DNA of 64,000 nucleotides from Cunninghamia lanceolata (taxonomy: Eukaryota > Streptophyta > Pinopsida > Cupressales > Cupressaceae). Position 1 is the first letter of the stretch; every line of letters begins with the position of its first letter. The position numbers were made by a program, and so were the translations under genes. The notes under the pieces are model-generated. The model was not told the DNA's origin, ran no database searches, and saw nothing but the letters and a program-made list of their open reading frames with translations. The stretch lies in NCBI GenBank assembly GCA_027924645.1, contig BSBN01000809.1, positions 43,616,001 through 43,680,000 on the forward strand, given 5' to 3'. Shown here piece after piece: positions 47,201 through 57,628 of the stretch.

Positions 47201-47506
47201 CTAACCTTTGGGGAGTCGTCCTACTTAGGCAATGCTAAGCTAAGTGGGATTCCATTTACCAATACAACAGTCTGCAACAACTCTTCTGGCTGTGACTCCT
47301 GCACAAGTATTGATACAAGTGGTGAAACAGAGAATTCAGATGCTGAAATGAAAGGTTGGGCAGTGGCACTTGGATTGAGTTATGGTTTGGGATTCTCTAT
47401 TGTGATTGGAGTATTGACTTTCAATAGTAGGGTGAGAAAGAGAGTCTTCAGTTTATATGATGCTATAATTTTAGGTGTTGATCAGTGTATGGGAGGGAAT
47501 AGATGA
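44219..47506 (+). CDS. LRR receptor-like protein (RLP), intact single-exon gene
   Basis: An open frame of 1095 residues. I take ATG 44219 as the start because the frame upstream lacks an ATG and a signal peptide follows at once (residues 1-33, hydrophobic, cleavage before Cys34). LRRNT domain 34-75 has the plant signature with CCTWHGVGC. About 35 plant-type LRRs (LxxLxLxxNxLxGxIP) fill 76 to about 990, interrupted by an island near 855-900, as is typical of Cf-like RLPs. A transmembrane helix lies near 1046-1068, then a short basic tail (RVRKR) and no kinase. By family knowledge such proteins sit in the plasma membrane, sense an apoplastic ligand in defence or development, and signal through partner kinases such as SOBIR1 and BAK1. 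Residues 273-488 are nine near-identical 24-residue units. No gene partners are nearby. Expression is not shown. Confidence 0.95.
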   Translation: MEATLSYGRVAFAILTISCCFFCFTSSPAIAIACPLTERNLLLDVKAAVVETEWGKKLRSWHGFNCCTWHGVGCNFRTGHVSRLDLSGYSLEGHISSSLFQLVQLEHLNLSVNNFRGNFTPPHDGKLKRLTFLDLSFAGYASELGVSEFFVNLESLSNMVSLEYLSLDGANITVTKQWGEAVGSLSNLQQLSMSSCGLEGPIPNSLLNLTSLLHLHLSDNSLSAQIPAWFENVTAHLLSLDLSWNENLGGDVSLIGQQKSLLLTSIDLSGTAVNGQIPCAIGNMSSLERLDLSSTNIEGEIPAAIGNMSSLESLDLSGTNVEGEIPAAIGNMPSLESLDLSGTNVEGEIPSAIGNMPSLKSLVLSDTNIEGEIPFAICNMSSLEYLNLDYTRIEGEIPSAIANMLSLEQLHLSITRIEGEIPTAIGNMLSLQYLDLSNNIIEGEIPSAIGKMLSLQYLDLSSNNIEGEIPLSIVNLSKLVNLELSNNKLTGVIPPLLGSLSSLLNLYLSANQFNGTIPSTVSDLFNLRSLWLDSNSLSGCISLSLFDNLTRLDELYLSYNHLTVSIDSTWIPQFELSVLGLGSCNLDRIPSFLVTQYNLAYLDLSANSITTNIPSWIWNLPSLYNLNLSCNQLTGSLPSRLSSGAVEYLDLHNNSLEGALSLPPVGTEVLDLSMNQFNGSIPTDIGAHLQNTQFLSLSKNNLSGAIPDSICNSTLEVLDLSKNTLSSVIPPHLTRNCSFLNVLDLAENHLEGKMPAEWGNLKDIHTLKLNGNHLRGVIPSSIAKCRSLQVLDLGNNNLEGTIPHWIGKLSQLHVLVLRSNQFQGSVPPEVIGLPNLQILDLSHNHLSGPIPSNLSNLLAMVNASQSDPNHLEEDISYGTYTNQITISWKGWDVEFVKVLFILKCIDLSNNNLSGSIPLTMGSLQGLIVLNLSKNHLSGQIPKTLGRMEQLESLDLSVNSLNGSIPLELQLLSYLEFLNLSYNTLHGKVPHGGQFLTFGESSYLGNAKLSGIPFTNTTVCNNSSGCDSCTSIDTSGETENSDAEMKGWAVALGLSYGLGFSIVIGVLTFNSRVRKRVFSLYDAIILGVDQCMGGNR
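45035..45682 (+). repeat. 72-bp tandem LRR units inside the receptor gene
   Basis: Nine units of exactly 72 bp start at 45035, 45107, 45179, 45251, 45323, 45395, 45467, 45539 and 45611. Most share GGTGAGATTCCA.CTGC and an IEGEIPSAIGNM-type protein core with SLxxLDLS. Units 2-4 are nearly identical in DNA, pointing to recent unequal crossing over or slippage. Variation is concentrated at the solvent-exposed positions after LDLS. Confidence 0.9.
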
Positions 47507-48571
47507 AAGTAGATACCATAGTATAGATGTTTTTATTGTTAGTATATGACTAGTGCAAATTTATAAGCACGAAGCTAGTTAGAAATTTCAGTGGGTAATA
47601 TATATGTAATTTGATACGTTTTCTTGATTTTAGCTTTTTCTAGCACAAAGGTTATTTCTAAATATATCGTGGCAATATACATAAGTATGAGGCCCGCTTG
47701 AACTTGTTTTAGTATTATTGTTTCAATAATTAATTTAATGTGTAATACATAAAATTGTAAAGAATAAAATTTATACTTTATGTTTTATATTTATTATTAT
47801 AAATATATATTTATAATGTTTCATTTAATTTATTTGGTGTATTAATTGAGTTTTATTTTATAACCCACCAATTGATTGTCACTCTAGATCACTTAAATCC
47901 TTATCAATTATTATTGTCAAATTTTTCCTACTTTAAAGATATGTTGAATGATGCAATCAAGCCTTTGGACTTATAAATTTTTATTATTCTTTAAGTGATA
48001 AGAAATTTAGACTTTGAGTCACCATAAAAAAAAATATATTTAATACAAAAGTTTAATGTCGTAAATGCAAAAAAAGGTACTTAGGAAAAAATATTATTAT
48101 TCACTCCAAAAATTATTTCCAATAAGAAAAAAATCATCTATGATATCACACTTCTTTATAATAAATTTGTTAGAATTTCTATAAAATATTTAAGAGATTA
48201 TTTTTAAAATATACTTTCAACCCAAAATATTCAAAATCTATATTATTTTATATTATAATACAAAAAGGGTTCTCCCCTCTACCAAATACAAGCACTCACA
48301 AATACAAATTCATAGGGCAATACTCTGCCCCATACCAATATAAGATTGCAACACAATTTATTTATTATTTCAAATAAAAAACTACAATCATACATAAGTA
48401 GGAGGTATTTTTCGCAGCATGTCAAATTATGATATTTTATTTCAGGGTTTAACTACGTAGTTTTTGAGTCAAACACATGACCCATATTTCATGAGTAGTG
48501 GTTCATATGAACCCATCTCTCATGTTAATGAATGGTCCACTTAGTACTCATTGCATTTAGGTGATGCACAC
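47507..48571. other. 3' flank of the receptor gene, AT-rich
   Basis: Contains an AATAAAA word at 47764 that could serve as a polyadenylation signal. Otherwise it is AT-rich DNA with no frame or repeat I recognise. Confidence 0.4.
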
Positions 48572-48652
48572 AGGGGTGAAGCATCGGGACTTCCCGGGAG
48601 GTCACCCATCCTAGTACTACTCCGACTCAAGCGCGCTTAACCATTGAGTTTC
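48572..48652 (-). pseudogene. 5S rRNA-derived sequence with pol III promoter boxes
   Basis: The minus strand has the 3' two-thirds of plant 5S rRNA. A GGTTAAGCGCGCTTGAG box (box A region) is followed by AGTAGTACTAGGATGGGTGA (intermediate element), then GACCTCCCGGGAAGTCC (box C) and a diverged end. The 5' third is replaced by unrelated bases (GGGCCTGATCTTGGG). Isolated 5S-like sequences of this kind are known from Cassandra TRIM retrotransposons and from 5S-derived SINEs. A Cassandra LTR is plausible, but I did not find its ends. Not a functional rRNA gene. Confidence 0.75.
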
Positions 48653-49600
48653 CCCCAAGATCAGGCCCACTTAGCTTGCTACCCCATCTGCAAAACCTTC
48701 AAATCTGTATTCTTTCATTACAGCTCTGTTCAAAAATGATATTTCATTACAGCTTCAAATATGTATTCTTTCATTTCATCTATGCAACCATATGTCTTCC
48801 AACTCATGTTATGCCAAACCTTTTGATATTCCACACTGGTCGATTCCTCTCAAGCTTGATTTTTCTCCATTTCTGGGACACCGAACTTTATTCAATACCA
48901 ATGATCTCTGTTTTCCCCTGTAGAGAACAAACAAATAACACCAAATCCACGTCGATCTGGCTGCTAATCTTTCACACTAGCCACATGCCTACCAAACTGG
49001 CTGCTCCCCTTTTGGTTTCCTTCTTTCCATCTGTTATTTCTCTTTTTGGAACCTGCAAAAATGCCTTCACTTCCCTCTTCCCTGGGTCGCGTTCAGCCTA
49101 TGTACATTTTCTTTTTTTTCCAATGTTTTTTTTTTTTATATTGAATGTATGCAATTTTACAAATAAAAACAGTCCACATGGACTGATAAACCACTGTTCA
49201 AGTATATCCAACAAGTAATAATAATACGACAAAAATACAAGTCATCGGTCTATTCAAGCGCTTTATCTCCTTATTGGTGTCTTAAGAGTATCATTATACT
49301 TCATATTTTAAATAATAAACTCACAGAAAATCAAACTTGAAAGAACTTTATCATCCTCCTATGCGAGTAGAAGTAAGGCGACAACATTCCATATGGCGTA
49401 ATAATATTAGATTTTGGAGCGCAGAAAACTTCACAAATTTCATAGCATGAAGAAACATAAAAGCAAAGTTGGATAGACCTTTACTCTCGCGAACATTAAT
49501 ATTGTCCCTCTACTAACAATTTTTATTTTTATTTATTTTTATTTTTTTATGAATAGGCGAGAGCATCTATATTAATAAGAAAATAGATTACACATATTCA
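48653..49600. other. Unassigned DNA between the 5S relic and the RCL1-like fragment
   Basis: An open stretch of 180 codons on the plus strand (48676-49218) is pyrimidine-rich, has no domain and I regard it as chance. A short duplication (CTTCAAAT.TGTATTCTTTCATT) occurs near 48698 and 48751. T-rich tract at 49525-49548. Confidence 0.35.
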
Positions 49601-49614
49601 AAAAAAAGGATGGT

Positions 49615-49920
49615 ACTAACAATTTTCAGTTCTAAAGGAGTGCAAAAATATTTTAGCATGGGCAATGTTGTAGTCTGGAAAGTATCTACACATGGGTCGC
49701 TATTATCATTTGTAATTCCTTTGAGTGTAATGGCAAGGGAATTAATTGAAGATGCTTTCTCAATGTTAAGTTCCCATCTTTTATCTCCCATGCCAGCAAG
49801 TAGAGATGGACCGAAAAGAATTACTTGAATGGATTCCACTTGATGACGATTATCTTTAATCCTCTCTGCTCTAAGGCCAACTAGTAATGATAAAATCACC
49901 TTCAAAATTGCATCAAGGTT
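49615..49920 (-). pseudogene. RNA 3'-phosphate-cyclase-like (RCL1) gene fragment
   Basis: Inside a 118-codon minus-strand frame (49944-49588), the stretch LAITLKGITNDNSDPCVDTF followed by QTTTLPMLKYFCTPLELKIVS (49737-49615) fits the insert-domain region of the RCL1/RTC family, which acts in 18S rRNA processing in the nucleolus. A possible N-terminal trace (VILSLLVGLRAERIKDNR, near 49890-49855) has the look of the family start, but the exon or exons between are missing. The catalytic and remaining C-terminal parts are absent. Most likely a captured or duplicated exon, not a gene. Confidence 0.5.
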
Positions 49921-49944
49921 TGCTTGCATTAAAAAGAACATCAA

Positions 49945-50437
49945 CTAGAACTGAATCAACCAAACAAAGTTGAAAATGTTTTTGTGTGACGCTGATCGCT
50001 CATGTGCCCGGGTGCTCCTGCATCATATTACAGGTATATACATATCCTTATAAGTTACATATAATCCTCGAACAACATTCTCTATAACTACCACCCATAT
50101 GGTGTCATATACCAAGGTTAAATAAATCTTATGTATAAGATTTTGAAATCCAATTGAAAAATAATTCAAGATCAAGCACTTCATTCATATTCATATTTCA
50201 AAAACATAAATGTAATTATATGCATTAAATTTCAACCAATTCCTATGCCATATCAAATGAAGGAATAACCCTCTTCATCAAATTATCTTATACATGTAAG
50301 GATTTCTAGATGATCCTCTTACATGTCAACATAATTACTCAAGGAACTATTATCCCTTAACAACTAATTTCATTATGTTCACTTGATCCTTTAGTTCAAA
50401 CTACACATATTAAATACATGTGACTACAACCATTTAA
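49945..50437. other. Unassigned DNA left of the second family C Copia
   Basis: AT-rich and without a recognisable frame or repeat. Confidence 0.4.
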
Positions 50438-51278
50438 TGTTGGGAAAAGGTGTCTCAACCTTACATTCATAATGTTCATATTTATTAATTATTTTATATT
50501 TATTTATTTATTTCACTCACATGAGGAGTGTGGCATCCCACTTTTAGGTGGCACTCTTTGCCGCATGTCGGCATCTAAGGAAGTGTGTAAGAAGTTGTAA
50601 GAGCATCTTGTCTTATCATGACATTATAAAATAGGGATTACTTATGACATATTCTTATTACAGTAAGAGCATGTGAGAAGGTAGTTACATTGGAATCTTG
50701 AATAGCATTATGATAAGTAAACAAGTGTCTTTGAATGAGTTGAATAAGTCAAACTTGGACATCCAAATTAGGGAGTTACATATGATAGCTTCTATGACAT
50801 GTTATGATAGCTATAAGAGCAGCTTCTAAAAATAACTTGGAGGACTGTGACCAACTTGGGAATTATAATTTGGGTTTTTGTTTTGCCCCATGGTTTCCTG
50901 AAACCACTCATGGTTTGTTGTTTGGGATTTTTCTATTTATTGGTGCTTGTAAATGGAGTGTGGCATGGGTTGTTTGGTTGTTTTGTAGGTATTGTTCAAG
51001 GTTTCTAAAATTGCTCCAAGTTGTATGTTGGTGATACTCCTATAAGGGCATGTCCCTGAGATTGTATTGTAACTTTTGTTGCTAATAATGCAATTGGATC
51101 ATACTTTGGAGTGTGGGGTTTCTCAAATGAAAGGGTTTTCCCCAAATAAACCTTTGTGTTGCAGTATAATGTTTAAGTTTAATGTGTACTCTTCTTGTAA
51201 CTATAAAGATCATTTTTACACATACATCCTCTCATAGATTAGTGTAGGGAATTTTTTGCATATTGTTGCTTCCTTTCA
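50438..51278 (+). repeat. 5' LTR of the family C Copia
   Basis: TGTTGGGAAAAGGTGTCTCAA to TTGCTTCCTTTCA, 841 bp. It shares GGTGATACTCCTATAAGGGC and the ACTTTGGAGTGTGGGG block with the split LTR at 36370-37155. Confidence 0.8.
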
Positions 51279-51280
51279 TT

Positions 51281-51293
51281 TGGTATTAGAGTC
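51281..51293 (+). other. Primer-binding site of the second family C Copia
   Basis: TGGTATTAGAGTC, two bases after the LTR end, is close to the initiator tRNA-Met complement. Confidence 0.75.
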
Positions 51294-51389
51294 TAATCAC
51301 CTCAAATTCTAGGTGTTAAGGACAAGGTTTCTTGTACTAATCTCGAATTGAGTGGGAGCCTCTATAGAAGGAGAGCTTTTTATAGGAAT

Positions 51390-53140
51390 AATGGCAAGCA
51401 CATCAAGAATAGAAATGAAAAGATTCTTAAGCACTAAGTTTCGGGTTTGGAAGCTCAAGATAGAGGATATGCTTATGGATAGATATATATGGGTTATAAT
51501 ATCTAGATCCAAACCTGTTGTGATGAAATAATAAGATAGGAACATATTGGATAGAAAAGAAAAGGGTCTCATTAGACTCTAATTGGATAATTCTATATTA
51601 ATTGTTGAATGTTCATGAAGGAACCACTACTTTACCTCTTTGGAACAAGTTGTGAGAATTTTTAGGGTAAATCCTTGGTAAATAAGTTTTCCCTTAGAAA
51701 GACGTTGTAGACACTCAGGATGGAGGATGGTGGTTTTGTGGCTACACACCCAAACTCTTTCAATTTATGATTTTGATCCAATTGCAATCCATTAGAGTAA
51801 AGATGGAGGAGGACAATCATTGCATGAATTTCATATGTTATTTGCTAGATTCATAGGATCACCTTGTTATGAGCATTAGGAACACTACCACCAAGTTCAA
51901 AATGGATGAGATGGCGACATCATTCTATCAGAAGAGATGTAAAAGAAATCTTCTAAATCTATTAAGGATGCCCTATCTATTCATGGAAGACAAAAAAGAA
52001 AAGGCAAGAAGAAGGATAAGAAGCAACATAAGTATGGATCAAAAACTTATGGGAGATCCAAATCTCCTAGTAAGACCAAAGCTAAATGTTATAATTGTAG
52101 CAAGATATGCATTTTAGAAGAGACCACAAGGAGGAAAAAAAGAAGAATAATTATTTTGATGATGAGTCGAAGTCCTCCTAGGATGATGGTGATGCCTTTT
52201 TTTAGACTTGGCAACACATGCACCAAAAGGTGTGTGGTTGATAACTTTAGTGCTTCCTTCCACATGACCTGACATTAGGGTTGGTTATCAATATATGAAG
52301 AATATGACGTTGGGGAGGTGTACCTTGGAGATGACTTTCATCCAAAGATTATTGGCTATCGAATTCGAGTCTTGATTTGATTCCTTGATGGACTAGTGAA
52401 GGGGATTAATGCTGTAGTGCATATCCCCAATTCATCATGGAACTTACTTTCTATATAAGTAACCTTAGTGATTTGAGTATGCAAGTTGTTTTCTTAAGTG
52501 GAGGGTACAAGATGGTGGGAGGAGATATCATGCTTGCTAAGGGTGTTTGTGTAGGAACTCTATTTTAGCTAGATGCATGCACAATTCAATGCAATTTTTC
52601 TTATATTCTTGTAGTGAAGAGATCTGTAGAATCTACACCTTCACCATTGGAACCACTAGCAAAGAGGAGTGTTTCATCCACTTTTGATGGTCATGTTTTC
52701 TAGGTACCTAAGGGTGCTCTTGCTTTAGAGACCAAGATACTAGTAGAGAAGACAATGTTATGGCATCAGAGGATGGACCAGATAAGTGATAAGGGTCTAA
52801 GGACCTTGAAAAAGAAAAACCTTGTAGAAGGGTTAAATGATTGTAACCTTGAATTTATTTTTTTTTAGCATTGTGTAGATGGAAAATAGAGCCACACTTA
52901 GTTTTACTCTTGTTCTCAAAAATCTTTTGGGGTTTGGACTTTATTGATTATGATGTATTTGGTCCTATTAATGCTCCTTTAATTTCTAAAAAAATATATA
53001 TTATGTATCTCTCATTGATGACTATAGTGGGAAATGGGTATATTTCCTTAGAAGTAAACCTAAAGTCTTCATTCATTTTAAAGAGTTTAAGACTCTTGTA
53101 GAGAATGAAATTTGTAGGAAGATTTTTTTAAATTGCAAAT
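51390..53140 (+). pseudogene. Family C Copia gag-protease-integrase relic
   Basis: Gag traces include KFRVWKLKIEDML (51440s), KMEEDNHCMNFI (51800s) and TTTKFKMDEMATSFY (51889-51933), then a lysine-rich zinc-knuckle zone (KAKCYNCSKI near 52080). The protease region is recognisable near 52230-52330 as a decayed DNFSASFHMT followed by EEYDVGEVYLGDD. Near 53005 an integrase start with SLMTIVGNGYISLEVN corresponds to the DDYSGKTWVYFL place, and FKEFKTLVENEI follows. Stops are frequent. It breaks off before the second catalytic aspartate of integrase. Confidence 0.75.
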
Positions 53141-53389
53141 CTATTACCAATATCAAGCTCAACTACATCAAAATTGGCATTTATGCCTCATCCTAATATC
53201 CTAGAGAAAAATATACAATACATATAGCATACAATTGTGGATCTACCACACTATTACATCACATCTATCTATATTCTAAAACTTTTGCTCTTTTTTAACC
53301 AGTTTTTACAAAAATATAATATCAAGGACTATTTCCATTTTCTTTGTATTAATTTGCACTTTGTTGTATACCACTCATATTTTCACTAT
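53141..53389. other. Short spacer between the Copia and LINE relics
   Basis: AT-rich; no feature seen. It may contain the 3' end of the minus-strand LINE. Confidence 0.35.
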
Positions 53390-56083
53390 CCCTCCTCATT
53401 TTCATTTTCCTGGTCTGTACACCTCTCTTGCTCCTCTTTTGCAGCTTGATCTCTTTTACCATCATCCACCTGTACCATGTTAGATTCCATGTCTCTGTCC
53501 TGTTATCCTACCTTTCAGAGTTTGTTTCAATATACTCCCCATTGTTACTTTCTTTATATGAATCTATTCCTTTGAAAGTTCCAACTGGTTGAGACACTTT
53601 GTATGCTGTACTTTCACCTTGATCATCAAGATTTTGAAAGGAAATTTCCAAATACTTTAATTCTTCATCCCTTCTCATTTCCCACTAATGTTGCTTGTTG
53701 TACTTGTTCTGGAAATCTAAATACTCCTTATGGAATTTCTTGTCTATCTTTCTCAATTTGTGTGGCCAAAATTCTGTAGTCTTTATATATAATCTAAAAA
53801 TGACAGTCGATCCATCATCCATAATTTTCATGAACCTTTCTGTTGGTAATTGCAATGTCATTGTCACCTATTTCAAAATTTTAGATATTGTTAGTCTACT
53901 AATCGACTCAATAAGATCTCTCCATTTTCCCTGCAAGAAATTTTCATTTATTCTTTTCCACAAAAATCATAGGATCTCAGTTTATAATGCAAACCAAAAA
54001 TTGTTATTTTTACTACTTAGACCATTTACAAAACCACATAGAATTTCTTTCCATGTAATTTCTTTATTATAGTCCCATCCCACAATATTCCCCATAAATC
54101 TCCCCCCACATGACCTTAGCAAAAATACACTAAAAAAAACATGTTCACAGGACTCAACACAGTTACAAAGATCACATATTCTATTAGGACTACTAATGAC
54201 TAAATTTTTTAATAACAAACACCATTTGAAACAACATTTTTTAGGTTCAATTAATTTTGACCAACAAGACGTTAAGGTTCTTGACCATTCTTTATTGTCT
54301 AATCCTAATTCCCAGGCTTGTTTGATGTGTTCATACACCTCATAGGAGTCAATCGACATTTTATACAACTATTTTGGTTTTATTCTGTTTATGATAGTTC
54401 CATCCTACAATTTGAGCTCCTCAACAAATTTTCCATTACTAATCATCTTAACATCTTTTTGGCATTTTTCCATATTTTCAACAATTATAGAATAAGTTAT
54501 TTTATTAGAATCTGGTAAATCAAATTCCATTTTTAACTGACACTAACTTTTTAAACAATCATTACTGAAAATATGTTGGAACTCTGTGATACCTTTTTTA
54601 TTCTAGGTTGTTATAGAACAACCTTGTAATAAAGCCAAATGTTTCCCTTTGTGTTTAATGTTCCACCAAACATATATGCTACTACAGATTTCCTTACTAC
54701 TTTCATTAATAGCTCTATTAACTAAAAGTAACTCTCTTACTATTTCCCAAGCCTTCCAGATGATGTAGAATACCATAGAACCCTTAGGTCTAACTTTAAA
54801 ATTTCTAAAAATGATATCAAATGGATCCAAGTTAGTCTATTTTCTAGCCTTCATTGGAACTGCCTCCTGAATATTCCTTCTCACTAGAATTTTCCAAGGT
54901 TCCTCTCCCTCCAAGGCCTTAACAATCTATCTAGGAACTAACATTTCTCCCTGGATTTTTAAGTCGTTCAACCCTAAACCTCCCTTTTCCTTACCCAGGA
55001 AGCACCATTGCCATTTAACCATATGCCTCTTTTTTTCCCCCTTACCATTAGACCATAAATAATTTCTTAGAGTCTTTTGAATTTGTTCCACTTGATAGCA
55101 TGAAGCTACCCAGGCCAAAGCAAAGTATATAGAGTATGTAGATAATATCTTTTGACAAACCTAGATTCTTCCAGCTAAAGATAAGTACTTGTTGTTCCAA
55201 CTTTTTAGTTTTTTCTCAACTTTGGAATAAATCCATTCCCACATGCTCTTTAATGAAGGTTCAACTGCAAATGGGATACCTAGAAACCTTACGTATTTAT
55301 GCACCCCTCCCTGTTGCTAGTGGAAATATTTCAACCACTCCAGAGGATCTTCATTCCAGCCTAATAGTTATGGATTTTGAATTGGAGATCTTAACACCAA
55401 AGGCTAAACAAAATATTTGTAACCTTTAAGACATATGTTCTAAATTATCCTTCTCTAGTATAGGGAAAAGTGTTGTGTCATCCATTTATTTTATCTGTTC
55501 TTAATAAATAGTGCATTGCCTCAGTAGCAATTACAAACGACACTGGTGCTAATGAGCAACCCTGTCTGATTGACCTTTCCATGTCAAAAGCCTTTGTTAA
55601 TGATCCATTTATATCTATTTGAGCATTAACATCCTTGAATAGAACCTTTAGCGTGTCACAAAAATAATTAGGAAATCCCATTGCATTCAAAATGACAATT
55701 ACAAATGACCATGTTCAACTATGTCATAAACTTTTTCAAAGTCTAACAACAATATTCCCCCCATTTTGTCTTGTATCTTTAGCCCACTACAAAGCTTCCC
55801 AACTAGTTACCAAGTTTTCCACTATGTACCTAGCTTTTATAAACCCTATTTGGGTATAATTTATAATCTTTGGGAGAATTTTGATCAATCTCAATGCCAG
55901 TGCTTTAGCCAAAATTTTATATGATACATTCAACAACATTATAGGCCTCCAATTCCTGATGTTCCTTCTATCCCCTTCTTTTGGTAACATTTTTATAATT
56001 CCTTTATTAATATTTCTCCCAAGAGAGCCATTTTGGTAGAACTTCTTGAAACTACCTTGCAAATCTATGAGATGTTTCAACAT
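53390..56083 (-). pseudogene. Plant L1-type LINE ORF2 relic, 5'-truncated
   Basis: On the minus strand reverse transcriptase begins near 56083. KGIIKMLPKEGDRRNIRNWRP with SYKILAKALALRL and QIGFIKARYI are LINE RT blocks. NAMGFPNYFCDTLKVL, then RSIRQGCSLAPVSFVIATEA follow (55690-55490). The catalytic box reads MDDTTLF (55485-55465) where F/YADD is usual. A thumb region has KWQWCFLGKEKGGLGLNDL (55070-54970). The RNase-H-proximal zinc-binding domain is seen at CDLCNCVESCEHVFF (54190-54130). An acidic tail ends near 53390. The endonuclease and ORF1 are missing. Stops and shifts separate the blocks, so it is dead. Confidence 0.88.
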
Positions 56084-56124
56084 TATTTAAAATCTAAGAC
56101 ATGAACATGAATTATCACAATTTT

Positions 56125-56222
56125 ATCACCCAATCAAGTTAATTGTATATTTCTATATTGAGAAAATTACAATCTATATATGCAAATATCTACTCATAAG
56201 ACTACATTTTTAAGGTTTTAAT
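56125..56222 (+). repeat. Left arm of an inverted repeat around element D
   Basis: Its reverse complement resembles 60104-60204. Shared words are ATGTAGTCTTATGA, ATATACAATTAA and TTGATTGGGTGAT in the same order. It starts some 40 bp from the LINE. Confidence 0.6.
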
Positions 56223-56276
56223 TGTGTGTGTATACATGCATACATAGATATGTATGTATGTATATATGTGTATAAA
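56223..56276. repeat. TATG/CATA microsatellite, left half
   Basis: A run of TATG, CATA and TATA units ends at the left edge of element D. A similar run resumes at its right edge. Confidence 0.75.
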
Positions 56277-57614
56277 TGATTGGAGTCGCCAATAGACTCA
56301 TATGAGTTGAAGGATCCCTACAAAACGAAATAGCCTTTTACAAAGAGATTAAGAAAAAACAAGCTATACATATAATGTGTGTAAAATGTACATAGAGACC
56401 TGGCGAGGCTGGATTCCACCCAAAACACATACAACATCAATTTATAGATTTTAAATAGACAAGAACAAGATCTCAAGAAATATTAGTTAAGCAAACTGCA
56501 AACTGTTTCATAATTTCTTCATTAACTTGCCTATAAAGGCTACAAATTTGAAATACAATTCCTAGGGTCATATGCCCTCTTATTACAGAAATATGGGCTA
56601 TCTTACAATAGAAATATCTAACTTACATAGCCTTCTCGAGCTATCTTTTGATAACTACCTAACCTCCTTATTCGTGTTGAACAGAACTTGCGAATAACTC
56701 CCCTTCTTACTACTGCCTCCGAAACTATTAAAAATAGGGTATAAATACACATAAGCACCACTTAGTGTAATTTCCCCAATGTCAGCTTGCTTAGAAATGT
56801 GTAACTCCCATTTGGGCACCAAAATGAATCCAATTGTCCCTTTTTCCTGCCCAAGAAAGAATTTTCAAACTTTAAAATTGAGAAACTAGGTAGCGTAACT
56901 TCCGAGAGCCATAACTTTTGAACCAAGTGTCTAATTGACAAACCGTTTGATGCATTGGAAAGATTGTGAAGACATCTATCAATATATAATCATCTTCACT
57001 AGTTATAATAACTTTCAGGTTGTTTAGGGATGTCTAATGCTTCAAATTTGATTCCATAATTTTTTCGGGAACCTCAAAAACAAAAACTTTAATATCTTGA
57101 AATCCAGACATGATCTTGGGCTAAAATTTACCAAGAATGTTTATTTTACTATTTTGAAGCTTTGGGGAAAATTTCAGGCCCAACCGCTTCTTTGATATAG
57201 GGTTACTAAAAATAGTAAGTCCTGGTATTCCTACCTTTTTGGAAACTTTGAAGGTTTCGGAATCATTATTCAAGCAAATGGGTATCTGTAAAAACTAAAA
57301 TTGAAAGAAATAGAAAAGAAAATAATTTTTTTGGTGATACAAGATTTCTCTACACCTCTGGAGGCTCCTGCATCAAAACTCTTGCATATAAAGGTAAGGG
57401 TGAGGAAGAAGGAAGGTAGGACTAAATGATTGACTACCCCTCTAATGTGGTAACACATGTGGGCACACTTGAAGCAAGTGTGAGGAAACATGTAGTGCAC
57501 TCATGAGGTGAGAGTAAAAAGTAAAGGTCTCTAAGTGAGCTTAAGCACTAGTGTGAATAGGACCAACTAGGTAGGAGTTGAACTAGTTAGGTAAAACTAC
57601 TTTTCACACTAACA
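56277..57614 (-). repeat. 3' LTR of element D (long form)
   Basis: On the minus strand it starts TGTTAGTGTGAAAAG at 57614 and ends near GGCGACTCCAATCA at 56277. The central part has LTR-like order: promoter-side GGTTATGGCTCTCGGAAGTT, then a leader with AGGGCATATGACCC, then the conserved 3' end. Confidence 0.65.
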
Positions 57615-57628
57615 CCCCCACTTAAGTG
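57615..57628 (-). promoter_or_regulatory. Polypurine tract of element D
   Basis: The minus strand reads CACTTAAGTGGGGG immediately before the LTR start. Confidence 0.6.

Larger units (their letters stand above)
50438..53140 (+). mobile_element. Family C Copia element, 3'-truncated
   Basis: Full 5' LTR (50438-51278), primer-binding site (51281) and decayed gag, protease and start of integrase, ending near 53140. Reverse transcriptase, RNase H and 3' LTR are missing. It belongs to the same family as the minus-strand copy at 28750-38140 by LTR ends, primer-binding site and gag. It is more decayed, with stops in most lines of sequence. Confidence 0.8.

Noticed and set aside
48572..48652. Functional 5S rRNA gene
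   Set aside because: The 5' third is unrelated to 5S and the 3' end is diverged; it is single, not in an array.
48676..49218. Open frame of 180 codons on the plus strand
   Set aside because: Pyrimidine-rich, phenylalanine- and serine-heavy composition, no domain, and a local duplication inside; looks like chance.
56277..57614. Left LTR of element D as a 365-bp LTR with a separate 970-bp insertion
   Set aside because: The extra part has promoter-then-leader order continuous with LTR ends and no target duplication of its own, so a deletion in the other LTR is the simpler reading; not fully excluded.
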